Source: Bdellovibrionaceae bacterium UBA5009
Lineage (GTDB): Bacteria; Bdellovibrionota; Bdellovibrionia; Bdellovibrionales; Bdellovibrionaceae
Assembly: GCA_002396665.1 (NCBI GenBank)
Contig: DGYJ01000029.1
Location: 31,048-36,165 of the forward strand
DNA: 5,118 nt
Direction: 5' to 3'
Position numbers and translations under genes: made by a program. Below, piece after piece: positions 1 to 5,118 of the stretch (within the stretch, counting starts at the first letter, position 1; every line of letters begins with the position of its first letter). The notes below the pieces were generated by a model. That model ran no database searches and was not told the origin of the DNA. It saw nothing but the letters and a program-made list of their open reading frames with translations.

Positions 1-265
1 TTGAAGTCTGAGGGAATAATTTCCGAGACAAAAAATATAAAACAATAACGTAGATACCGTAGAATCCAGAGCTTAAACGATGCCCATATTCGACCCAGGT
101 TTTTTTCTGCTCTACAAGCGGGATTAGTTTTCCTTGGCAAAGGGGCCAAGTGTCACCGCATCCATCGCCAGAATGGGAAATTCTAACCCAGGCGCCCCAA
201 AGAATTACTAAAATTGTATAAAACAAAAGAATTTGGCTAAGTCTGTAGAATCTTTCTTTATTCAT
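1..265 (-). CDS. ctaA: Heme A synthase, N-terminal part (CtaA/COX15 family), runs off left edge
   Basis: CtaA is a membrane enzyme that oxidises the C8 methyl of heme O to the formyl of heme A, the cofactor of aa3-type cytochrome oxidases. The minus strand reads open from an ATG at 265-263 to the window edge, giving 88 codons. Visible features are a short basic N-terminus, a first membrane helix (about residues 11-28) ending in WGAWVR, then an external loop with SGDGCGDTWPLC. That loop holds two cysteines, C36 and C43, seven residues apart, matching the conserved loop cysteine pair of bacterial CtaA. The EYGHR motif follows (E59, H62, R63), matching the conserved Glu and heme-ligand His. A second helix starts near residue 68. 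The ATG is the only reasonable start, because the frame has a stop shortly upstream with no other start codon between. No clear Shine-Dalgarno sequence precedes it. The gene is divergent from the CDF gene. About three quarters of the protein lies outside the window. Confidence 0.9.
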   Translation of the reverse strand, partial: MNKERFYRLSQILLFYTILVILWGAWVRISHSGDGCGDTWPLCQGKLIPLVEQKKTWVEYGHRLSSGFYGIYVIVLYFLSRKLFPQTS

Positions 266-322
266 GCAAGGATAAGGGTTAGCATATCAAAGGATGAAGA
301 GCAAACTTTCAGGCGGTTGGTA
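266..322. promoter_or_regulatory. 57-bp divergent intergenic region, ctaA / CDF transporter
   Basis: This short gap between two divergent start codons must hold, or border on, the promoters of both genes. I could not find a convincing -35/-10 pair in either direction. A weak TATGCT (minus strand, 281-286) could serve ctaA but has no -35 partner. A TAGAAT at 246-251 on the plus strand, inside ctaA, could serve the CDF gene and also lacks a good -35. I see no clear inverted repeat for a metal-responsive regulator. Confidence 0.4.
311..316 (+). promoter_or_regulatory. Ribosome binding site supporting the CDF ATG at 323
   Basis: The purine-rich AGGCGG ends 6 nt before the ATG at 323-325. It is a modest Shine-Dalgarno match but well placed, and it supports this start over the in-frame TTG at 233, which lies inside the opposite-strand ctaA. 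Confidence 0.5.
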
Positions 323-1327
323 ATGAGCGAAGGTCACCATAAAAACTGTAATCATGATCATGGCGGGGATCATAAGCATCAAAGTCATGGGACTTCGGAA
401 AAATCACACAGTGGCCACCATCACCATCATCATGAGTTGCCAGATTTAGTCCACGCCAGCGCTGAAACCATTCGGCGTTTTAAAATTGCTTTTTTCCTTA
501 ATCTTAGCTTTGCCTTGATCGAATTGATTGGCGGTTTTTTTGTTCACAGCATGGCTATTTTGTCAGATGCTTTGCACGATTTTGGCGATGCCATGGCCCT
601 GGGCTTGGCTTTGTATTTAGAGAGGGCGTCAAGGGCCCCATCAAATCAAAATTACACCTATGGATTTCGACGCTACTCTGTCTTATCGGCCGTAGTGACA
701 GGTGTTATTTTATTGGTCGGATCTTCATTTATTCTGGTCGAGTCTATACAGCGTTGGCAGACTCCAACCCAGCCTCAACCCTTTGGAATGATGCTTTTGG
801 CATTGCTTGGTTTGACGGTGAATGCCTATGCGGCCTTTAAATTATCACATTCCCATTCCTTGAATGAAAAAATGCTAAGACTGCATTTATTGGAAGATGT
901 TTTTGGATGGTTGTTGGTTTTAATCGGCGCAGCTTTGATTCAGTGGACTGGTTGGGTTCAGATCGATTTAATTTTGGCCATGGGCTTGTCTGTTTGGGTG
1001 ATATACAATGTGATTCGAAACTTACAAGGGACCTGGAAGGTTTTTTTGCAGGCCACACCTGAAGATTTAAGGGTTGAAAAAATTATCGCCGAAATTCAAA
1101 AAAACCACCAAGTCAAAGGCGTTCATCATTGTCACCTTTGGTCCATTGATGGAAATGAACATATTTTTACGGCCCATGTGCTTGTTGCCAATGATAATAC
1201 TTTGTCCCAGGTCGCAGAGATAAAATCAGACATCAAGAAAACATTAAAAAAGTTTCATATCGTTGAAGCCACTTTAGAATTTGAAAGTGATGCTGAAACC
1301 TGTATTGATCCAAAACACAAAAGCTAA
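323..1327 (+). CDS. Cation diffusion facilitator (CDF) metal efflux transporter, His-rich N-terminus
   Basis: CDF proteins are dimeric inner-membrane antiporters that export Zn2+ or similar divalent ions from the cytosol in exchange for protons. From the ATG at 323 the protein has 334 residues, usual for the CzcD/ZitB group. Residues 1-44 hold 15 histidines, including six in a row (H32-H37), typical of a cytosolic zinc-binding tail. Six membrane helices are apparent at about 54-74, 77-99, 117-139, 155-173, 187-207 and 212-232. The transport site is intact: HxxxD in helix 2 (H85, D89) and HxxxD in helix 5 (H188, D192), the two-His/two-Asp set usual for zinc. A short His-containing loop (HSHS, about 175-178) lies between helices 4 and 5. 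The C-terminal cytosolic domain carries VHHCHLWSIDG (266-276), the usual metal-binding/dimer region. An in-frame TTG at 233 would add 30 residues but overlaps ctaA, so I reject it. Zinc is the likely substrate; cobalt, cadmium or nickel are possible. Regulation is not visible. Confidence 0.93.
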   Translation: MSEGHHKNCNHDHGGDHKHQSHGTSEKSHSGHHHHHHELPDLVHASAETIRRFKIAFFLNLSFALIELIGGFFVHSMAILSDALHDFGDAMALGLALYLERASRAPSNQNYTYGFRRYSVLSAVVTGVILLVGSSFILVESIQRWQTPTQPQPFGMMLLALLGLTVNAYAAFKLSHSHSLNEKMLRLHLLEDVFGWLLVLIGAALIQWTGWVQIDLILAMGLSVWVIYNVIRNLQGTWKVFLQATPEDLRVEKIIAEIQKNHQVKGVHHCHLWSIDGNEHIFTAHVLVANDNTLSQVAEIKSDIKKTLKKFHIVEATLEFESDAETCIDPKHKS

Positions 1328-1331
1328 CTGA

Positions 1332-1874
1332 TTATAATTTTAAGTCGTCTAGTTTTTTCAATAAGACGGCTTTCTTTTTTTCGCTAAAACCTGATTGTGT
1401 GAATATCATTTTTCCCTCTTGATCCAGAATAATCAATGTGGGCAGTGATTGTATCCCCAGGAGTTTAGAATAAGTTTGGCCTTCGTCCCAAAAGGCATAG
1501 TCTTCAATTTTCATTTCTTTAACAAAATTTTCCGCATCTTTTTTGTGATCATCCGCACCAATGGTGACGAAGTGAAACTTCTCTTGATTTCGTCGAGAGA
1601 ATGTCGCTTTGTAAAAAGGAATTGAGTCCTTGCAGGGTTCGCACCACGAGGCCCAAAAATCCAAAATTAAAAATTCTTTTTTATGAGACCGCAAACTGTC
1701 GATTGTTTTTTTATTCAGCGATTGGTCGGGAATTTTTTGCCAGAAATTAATGGATTCGTCAGGTTTCTTTGTTCCCATTGCGAATGTGGAATCAGAAAAG
1801 ATAAAGATCAAGCTAAGGATAAGACTAAAGATGAAATGAAAGATAAATTTGCAGGTAGCTTTCTGGGTAGACAT
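1332..1874 (-). CDS. Secreted TlpA/ResA-like thioredoxin-fold protein
   Basis: This 180-residue protein looks like a periplasmic thiol-disulfide oxidoreductase. It begins with a signal peptide: a lysine-containing start, a hydrophobic stretch at about 10-26, then a cleavage site STFA ending at A32. No lipobox is seen, because the only early cysteine (C8) precedes the hydrophobic core. The mature part has the thioredoxin fold: strand FLILDFWAS (68-76), redox motif WCEPC (C78, C81), strand HFVTIGAD, then SLPTLIILD with the cis-proline P145. Such proteins usually reduce apocytochrome c or oxidase CuA-assembly partners, or other envelope thiols; the substrate here is not visible. C8, C78 and C81 are its only cysteines. 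It lies 61 bp downstream of the ABC1 kinase gene on the same strand and may be read with it, but it also has its own candidate promoter directly at the ATG. No Shine-Dalgarno is evident. Its 3' end converges with the CDF gene with a 4-bp gap and contains that gene's terminator. Confidence 0.9.
   Translation of the reverse strand: MSTQKATCKFIFHFIFSLILSLIFIFSDSTFAMGTKKPDESINFWQKIPDQSLNKKTIDSLRSHKKEFLILDFWASWCEPCKDSIPFYKATFSRRNQEKFHFVTIGADDHKKDAENFVKEMKIEDYAFWDEGQTYSKLLGIQSLPTLIILDQEGKMIFTQSGFSEKKKAVLLKKLDDLKL
1342..1381 (+). terminator. Intrinsic terminator of the CDF gene, inside the 3' end of the convergent thioredoxin gene
   Basis: The left arm AAGTCGTCT (1342-1350) pairs with the right arm AGACGGCTT (1364-1372) over nine pairs with one U-G wobble. 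The loop is 13 nt. A T-rich tract follows (1371-1381, ending in seven T). It starts 14 nt after the CDF stop codon. On the minus strand the wobble becomes an A-C mismatch and no T tract follows, so it should act only on plus-strand transcripts. The element lies within the last codons of the opposite gene. Confidence 0.7.
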
Positions 1875-1898
1875 AAAAAAATTCTATTGAATTTTTTT
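1875..1898. repeat. Perfect AT-rich inverted repeat abutting the thioredoxin ATG
   Basis: Arms AAAAAAATTC (1875-1884) and GAATTTTTTT (1889-1898) are perfectly complementary over 10 bp around a TATT loop. It lies immediately before the start codon of the minus-strand thioredoxin gene and overlaps its putative -10 box. It could be a weak terminator for the upstream kinase gene, an AT-rich regulator site, or chance in an AT-rich spacer. Confidence 0.5.
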
Positions 1899-1909
1899 TA
1901 ATCGTGCAA
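1881..1909 (-). promoter_or_regulatory. Candidate promoter of the thioredoxin gene (leaderless type)
   Basis: Minus strand: -35 TTGCAC (1904-1909), a 17-bp spacer, then -10 TAGAAT (1881-1886, 5 of 6 to consensus). Six T follow and then the ATG, so transcription starting 7 nt after the -10 box would begin at the A of the start codon. The -35 box matches well only in its TTG. The absence of a Shine-Dalgarno fits a leaderless mRNA. Confidence 0.45.
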
Positions 1910-1935
1910 GGTGTGGTTTTTTTAGGTGATGTCTT

Positions 1936-3336
1936 TTAAGGTAATGCTTTCGCAGTCTTGTTTAAAGAGGATGAAATAATATGATGGGAATTCAATTTTG
2001 CTTTTAAAACGGATAGAAAAATGAATACCCCTCCGGTTTTTCGATCAATAAACAAAATCTCCTGGGGTGGTGTTCTCCAGGGTTTGTTCAGTTTGATAAT
2101 ATCAAAGACCATTTTGCTTAAACGTTGAGGTAGGTCTGTTTGTTTCCAATCATAGAGTCCTGCAGAGTCCAGCTTTCCTTTGGATCTGGCATCGTTCGGA
2201 AGTAAAAAAGGCTCGACAGTTTCCATACAAAACTTTTGAAACAGGGCTTTGAGCTCGGTAGAATCATTCTGATCTAAAAATTTTAATCGAAGAGAGGCTT
2301 CTTCAAGGGCTGTGTGATCATTATTCAAAGCTGCCTTAATCATTGAAGCATAATTGTTCATAAAAGACTGGGGGTATTGTTTCGCGGCCCCGAAATCAAA
2401 AAGTATCAATTTGTCTGAACCGTCAGCTTCAAGAAGGATCTGGTAATTGCCAAGATGCGGATCGGTCTGTATGAAGTTCCATTCGAAAAGCTCTTTAAAG
2501 TAGAGCTCAAGAAAGTTTTCAGCCAAGCGATTTCTGCGTTCTTGGCTAAGATTTTGAATCAGCGGATCGTCGACTCGAAGTCCTTTAATATAAGTCGATG
2601 CGATAATTTTTTTTGTAGAAAATTCGTCAATAATTTCAGGGATAAGATATCGATCATCGCGCAAGAGAAGCTTTTGGTACTGCTTTGTCATCAAAGCTTC
2701 GTTCTGATAATCAGTTTCTAACACAAGCATGCTGCGGATTTCATCAAAGACAGAATCAAAGTTAACATCTTGGGGAAGGACTTTTGTGAAATTCAAGAAA
2801 GTCTTAATGGCTTTAAGGTCGCTGTCGATGGCTTTATCGACATTCGGGTATTGAATTTTTAATACAATTTGCTTTCCAGTTTTTTTTATTTTTGCACGAT
2901 GAACTTGCCCCATGGAGGCACTGGCTAAGGATGTGGTTTCGATCTCGAGTTCAGAAAGTTTTTGGGGGCCAAGCTCTTTGGTCAGAATATCTAGAATTGG
3001 TTCCCAGGCTAAGGGCGGCGAGTCCTGTTGCAAAGTTTTAAGAAACTGATTTACTTCCGGTGGGAAAAAATGTTCCCCATACATTGAAAGCATTTGGCCA
3101 GCCTTCATTAGGCTGCCTTTAAGTTGGCCGACTTCATTTGTAAAAATCTGTGTCTGTGCTGTGATGAATTGTTTCCAGTTTTCTTCTTTAAGATTCGAAC
3201 TCTTAAATAAATTAGAAACACCATGGCCTGCCAACTGAGTACCGGCATTGATTGAAAGCTTGGCTAAGGACATAGTTCTGCCAAAGACTGTGGACTTGAT
3301 TCTTTGCAGTGGTTTTTTAGTGTTGTTTTCTGACAT
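1936..3336 (-). CDS. ABC1/AarF/UbiB family atypical protein-kinase-like protein
   Basis: The 466-residue product belongs to the UbiB/ADCK family of atypical kinases, which support ubiquinone synthesis or other prenyl-lipid processes; the reaction is still debated, and ATPase activity is reported for homologues. The family marks are intact in order: KxGQ extension motif KAGQMLSMYG (K78-G87); the alanine-rich nucleotide loop ending SASMGQVH (139-146) in place of a Gly-rich loop; ATP-anchoring K160 in VLKIQYP; ETDYQNEA (207-214); catalytic-loop TDPHLGN (D292, N297) and the DFG motif (D314-G316). The C-terminus has no obvious pair of membrane helices like that of E. coli UbiB (546 aa), so it resembles shorter ADCK-type members, probably peripheral to the membrane. 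No quinone-synthesis gene is in the window, so a specific ubiB assignment is unsupported. It starts at an ATG without a Shine-Dalgarno, closely preceded by TATAAT. The thioredoxin gene follows on the same strand and the photolyase gene is divergent. Confidence 0.92.
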   Translation of the reverse strand: MSENNTKKPLQRIKSTVFGRTMSLAKLSINAGTQLAGHGVSNLFKSSNLKEENWKQFITAQTQIFTNEVGQLKGSLMKAGQMLSMYGEHFFPPEVNQFLKTLQQDSPPLAWEPILDILTKELGPQKLSELEIETTSLASASMGQVHRAKIKKTGKQIVLKIQYPNVDKAIDSDLKAIKTFLNFTKVLPQDVNFDSVFDEIRSMLVLETDYQNEALMTKQYQKLLLRDDRYLIPEIIDEFSTKKIIASTYIKGLRVDDPLIQNLSQERRNRLAENFLELYFKELFEWNFIQTDPHLGNYQILLEADGSDKLILFDFGAAKQYPQSFMNNYASMIKAALNNDHTALEEASLRLKFLDQNDSTELKALFQKFCMETVEPFLLPNDARSKGKLDSAGLYDWKQTDLPQRLSKMVFDIIKLNKPWRTPPQEILFIDRKTGGVFIFLSVLKAKLNSHHIISSSLNKTAKALP

Positions 3337-3343
3337 TGGGTTT

Positions 3344-3372
3344 ATTATATCTTAAGTTTAAGAAAAATTAAA
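3344..3372 (-). promoter_or_regulatory. Candidate promoter of the ABC1 kinase gene (near-leaderless)
   Basis: A perfect TATAAT -10 box lies at 3344-3349 on the minus strand, 7 nt before the ATG. Start of transcription would fall at about 3336-3338, giving a leader of zero to two bases. A 17-bp spacer leads to TTTAAT (3367-3372), only a 3 of 6 match to the -35 consensus. No Shine-Dalgarno is present in the 53-bp gap on this strand. Confidence 0.45.
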
Positions 3373-3380
3373 CATAGAAT
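3352..3380 (+). promoter_or_regulatory. Weak candidate promoter of the photolyase gene
   Basis: Plus strand: TAGAAT (3375-3380, 5 of 6 to the -10 consensus) with TTAAGT (3352-3357, 3 of 6) 17 bp upstream. It is interleaved with the oppositely directed kinase promoter. A start 7 nt after the -10 would leave only a few leader bases and lose part of the AGG-rich Shine-Dalgarno-like sequence, so the true promoter may instead lie inside the kinase gene. Confidence 0.25.
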
Positions 3381-3381
3381 T

Positions 3382-3388
3382 AGGTAGG
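3382..3388 (+). promoter_or_regulatory. Ribosome binding site of the photolyase gene
   Basis: AGGTAGG (3382-3388) precedes the ATG at 3390. The first AGG lies 5 nt from the start codon. It is the clearest Shine-Dalgarno-like sequence in the window. Confidence 0.5.
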
Positions 3389-3389
3389 T

Positions 3390-4697
3390 ATGTTAAAACT
3401 CAGCCTGTTTTGGTTTCGTCGCGATTTGCGACTTTATGATAATCACGGTCTTTTTAAGGCCTTAAGCGAAAACGCTCAGGTTCAGCCTTTATTTATTTTC
3501 GACCAGAATATTCTCAAATCCTTACCTAAGGACGACCTGCGTGTTCAATTTATCCATCAGCAGGTCCTTCGCCTCAAGGAAGAGCTTCAGTCTAAGGGCT
3601 TTGACCTGTGGATTTATTATGGAAATCCCAAAGACGTCTTTAAGAAAATTATCGAAACAGATTCTATTCAGTCTGTCTATGCCAATGAAGACTATGAGCC
3701 CCAAGCCATTCAGCGTGATCAGCAAGTTCAGTTGGTCTTGGAGTCTCAAAAAATTCCTCTGATCAAGGTGAAAGATCAGGTTGTTTTTGAAAAGTCCGAG
3801 GTCTTGACGGATGCAAATCGTCCCTATACTGTTTTTACTCCCTACAAAAGAAAGTGGCTTTCATTGTTGAGTGCAAAGAAGTTAGAGTCCTTCGATGTTG
3901 GAATCTATGAGCATCATTTTCACAAGCCTAAAAAAATGCAGAGGGCTTTGCAATTAAGCGAACTTGGGTTTAGTCCACGAATTTTTGATTACCCACTAGA
4001 TGAATTGATGATGAAAACTTTAAAACAATATGAAAAGACTAGGGACTTCCCTGCGTTAGAAAATGGAACATCTAAAATGGGACTTCATTTGCGTTTTGGA
4101 ACCGTGAGCATTCGTGAGATGGTTCGTGAAGCTATCAAGACAAACGAGACCTGGTTAAGTGAGTTGATTTGGAGAGAGTTTTTTATGCAAATACTTTGGC
4201 ATGAACCCCGGGTGGTCAGTCAAAGTTTTCGCCCAGAGTATGATAAAATTGCCTGGCGGAATAATGCCAAGGACTTTAAAAAATGGTGTGATGGTCAGAC
4301 GGGTTACCCATTAGTTGATGCAGGGATGAGGGAATTGAACGAAACTGGATACATGCACAATCGAGTTCGAATGGTCACGGCAAGTTTTTTAACAAAACAT
4401 TTACTTATCCATTGGACATGGGGTGAAAAATATTTTGCCGAAAAACTTTTGGATTTTGATTTGTCGGCTAATAATGGCAATTGGCAGTGGGCAGCAGGTT
4501 CGGGCTGTGATGCCGCTCCTTATTTTAGAATTTTTAATCCTGAATCCCAACTGACTAAATTCGATAAAGATCTGGTCTATGTTAAAAAGTGGGTGCCAGA
4601 GTATGGAACTTCAAAATATCCTGAACCAATGATTGAACACAACGAGGCCCGTGGTCGGGCTTTGCAAGAATACTCTAAGGTCTTAAAGAAAAAGTAG
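3390..4697 (+). CDS. phr: Deoxyribodipyrimidine photolyase (class I cryptochrome/photolyase family)
   Basis: The enzyme uses blue light and reduced FAD to split UV-induced cyclobutane pyrimidine dimers in DNA. At 435 residues it is slightly shorter than E. coli PhrB. The N-terminal antenna domain opens with FWFRRDLRL (7-15) and includes NEDYEPQAIQRD (99-110). The FAD/DNA domain has TSKMGLHLRFG (227-237), ELIWREFF (258-265), TGYPLVDAGMREL (304-316), TGYMHNRVRM (319-328) and NNGNWQW (361-367), then DAAPYFRIFNP (374-384). Counting against E. coli PhrB places W289, W342 and W365 at the electron-transfer Trp triad (W306, W359, W382) and N361 at the flavin-contacting Asn378, so it should be active. 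The antenna pigment cannot be told from sequence. MGLHL replaces the usual LSPYL and NNGN replaces NNGG; I recall these variants from Bacteroidota photolyases. The following SDR gene starts 5 bp after the stop, suggesting an operon. A non-repair cryptochrome or a (6-4) enzyme is less likely. Confidence 0.93.
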   Translation: MLKLSLFWFRRDLRLYDNHGLFKALSENAQVQPLFIFDQNILKSLPKDDLRVQFIHQQVLRLKEELQSKGFDLWIYYGNPKDVFKKIIETDSIQSVYANEDYEPQAIQRDQQVQLVLESQKIPLIKVKDQVVFEKSEVLTDANRPYTVFTPYKRKWLSLLSAKKLESFDVGIYEHHFHKPKKMQRALQLSELGFSPRIFDYPLDELMMKTLKQYEKTRDFPALENGTSKMGLHLRFGTVSIREMVREAIKTNETWLSELIWREFFMQILWHEPRVVSQSFRPEYDKIAWRNNAKDFKKWCDGQTGYPLVDAGMRELNETGYMHNRVRMVTASFLTKHLLIHWTWGEKYFAEKLLDFDLSANNGNWQWAAGSGCDAAPYFRIFNPESQLTKFDKDLVYVKKWVPEYGTSKYPEPMIEHNEARGRALQEYSKVLKKK

Positions 4698-4702
4698 GAT
4701 TG

Positions 4703-5118
4703 ATGAAAATATTAATAACGGGTGCGACAGGTTTTGTAGGGCAGTCTTTAGGTTTGCAATTGTGCAAACAGGGGCATGAGCTCGTCGTGGTGTCTAGGGA
4801 TAGGGTCCGGGCTCAAATGCAACTTCCATTTCCCTGCGAGGTGATAGAGGCTGATCTTACCGAGTCGCCATTGAATCCCGAAAGACTTGTCGATGTAGAA
4901 GTTGTTATTCATTTGATGGGTGAGTCTGTGGCCTCTCGCTGGACAGGTGAACACAAAGCTAGAATTTTAAAATCTAGAATTGAAAGCACTCGTCATCTTG
5001 TCGAAAGTTTAAAGTCAGTAAAAAAGCTTAAGCATTTTATAAGCACTTCCGCGATTGGATTTTACGGGGATCGCGGGGACGAAATTTTAAGCGAAGACAG
5101 TTCGTTTGGGGGTGGCTT
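4703..5118 (+). CDS. TIGR01777-type NAD(P)-binding epimerase/SDR protein, N-terminal part, runs off right edge
   Basis: The frame is open from an ATG at 4703 to the window edge, 138 codons plus two bases. Family marks are clear: nucleotide-binding GATGFVG (G7-G13) after the first strand MKILIT, an acidic EADL (49-52) where the next nucleotide contact is expected, then LMGESVASRW (71-80), the basic helix with KSRIEST (90-96), and STSAIGFYG (114-122), the strand leading to the SDR active-site region. GD and a Ser/Gly-rich stretch follow, as in E. coli YfcH and plant/cyanobacterial homologues of the TIGR01777 group. The physiological substrate of this family is not established. AGGA lies 3 nt upstream, a short spacing. 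The stop of the photolyase is 5 bp away, so the two genes are probably co-transcribed and translationally close. The C-terminal part, which includes the usual family extension, is outside the window. Confidence 0.9.
   Translation, partial: MKILITGATGFVGQSLGLQLCKQGHELVVVSRDRVRAQMQLPFPCEVIEADLTESPLNPERLVDVEVVIHLMGESVASRWTGEHKARILKSRIESTRHLVESLKSVKKLKHFISTSAIGFYGDRGDEILSEDSSFGGG

Noticed and set aside
246..251. TAGAAT as a firm -10 box for the CDF gene
   Set aside because: No acceptable -35 element is found at 16-18 bp, and in AT-rich DNA such a hexamer is expected by chance.
233..322. Thirty-residue N-terminal extension of the CDF protein from a TTG start
   Set aside because: It overlaps the start of ctaA on the other strand, has a rare start codon and no family resemblance; the ATG at 323 has a placed AGGCGG and starts directly with the His-rich tail.
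837..1058. Minus-strand frame of 73 codons inside the CDF gene
   Set aside because: It is antisense to conserved transporter helices and shows no domain or start signal.
1849..1853. Lipoprotein processing site at Cys8 of the thioredoxin
   Set aside because: The cysteine lies before the hydrophobic core rather than after it, so signal peptidase I cleavage after A32 fits better.
1683..1901. Plus-strand frame of 72 codons over the start of the thioredoxin gene
   Set aside because: It is antisense to the signal peptide and redox-motif region of a recognised gene; the low-complexity Lys/Asp run mirrors the hydrophobic signal peptide.
2455..2721. Plus-strand frame of 88 codons inside the ABC1 kinase gene
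   Set aside because: It is antisense to the catalytic-loop region and has no recognisable features.
3522..3762. Two overlapping frames (both strands) in the photolyase N-terminal region
   Set aside because: Both are shadows of the photolyase reading frame with no independent support.
4748..4954. Minus-strand frame of 68 codons at the right edge
   Set aside because: The plus strand here encodes the well-matched TIGR01777 protein; the antisense frame has no motif.

Overview
This is an AT-leaning bacterial chromosome segment, almost fully coding, with six protein genes: four complete and one cut at each window edge. I see no RNA genes, insertion sequences, CRISPR arrays or att sites, and no gene-free stretch longer than about 60 bases. 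E. coli-like -10 boxes, a heme A synthase (implying an aa3-type or related heme-copper oxidase), a periplasmic thioredoxin and the tight layout suggest an aerobic Gram-negative. The style reminds me of low-GC Bdellovibrionota, but this is a memory-based guess that needs a database search.

Left part (1-1381): the 5' end of ctaA (heme A synthase) runs leftward off the window. Fifty-seven bases away, a cation diffusion facilitator (CDF) metal-efflux gene runs rightward. Its N-terminus is very histidine-rich and includes a natural run of six His. Its likely intrinsic terminator lies inside the 3' end of the next, convergent gene.

Middle part (1332-3336, minus strand): an ABC1/AarF/UbiB-type atypical kinase gene is followed 61 bp downstream by a secreted TlpA/ResA-like thioredoxin gene. 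Both have a good -10 box only 6-7 nt before the ATG and no convincing Shine-Dalgarno sequence, so both may make leaderless or near-leaderless mRNAs. A perfect 10-bp AT-only-but-one-pair inverted repeat abuts the thioredoxin ATG.

Right part (3390-5118, plus strand): a class I photolyase gene, divergent from the kinase gene, is followed after 5 bp by the start of a TIGR01777-type NAD(P)-binding epimerase/SDR gene that runs off the window. The pair looks like an operon. The photolyase carries all three Trp-triad positions, and its motif variants look Bacteroidota-like to me.

Functionally these are housekeeping or stress genes: heme A for respiration, metal efflux, a quinone- or lipid-linked kinase-like protein, envelope thiol redox, and light-driven DNA repair. 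I found no clear new multi-gene system. The most unusual signals are the leaderless-type starts with the palindrome, the terminator embedded in a convergent gene, the His-rich CDF tail and the photolyase-SDR cassette.
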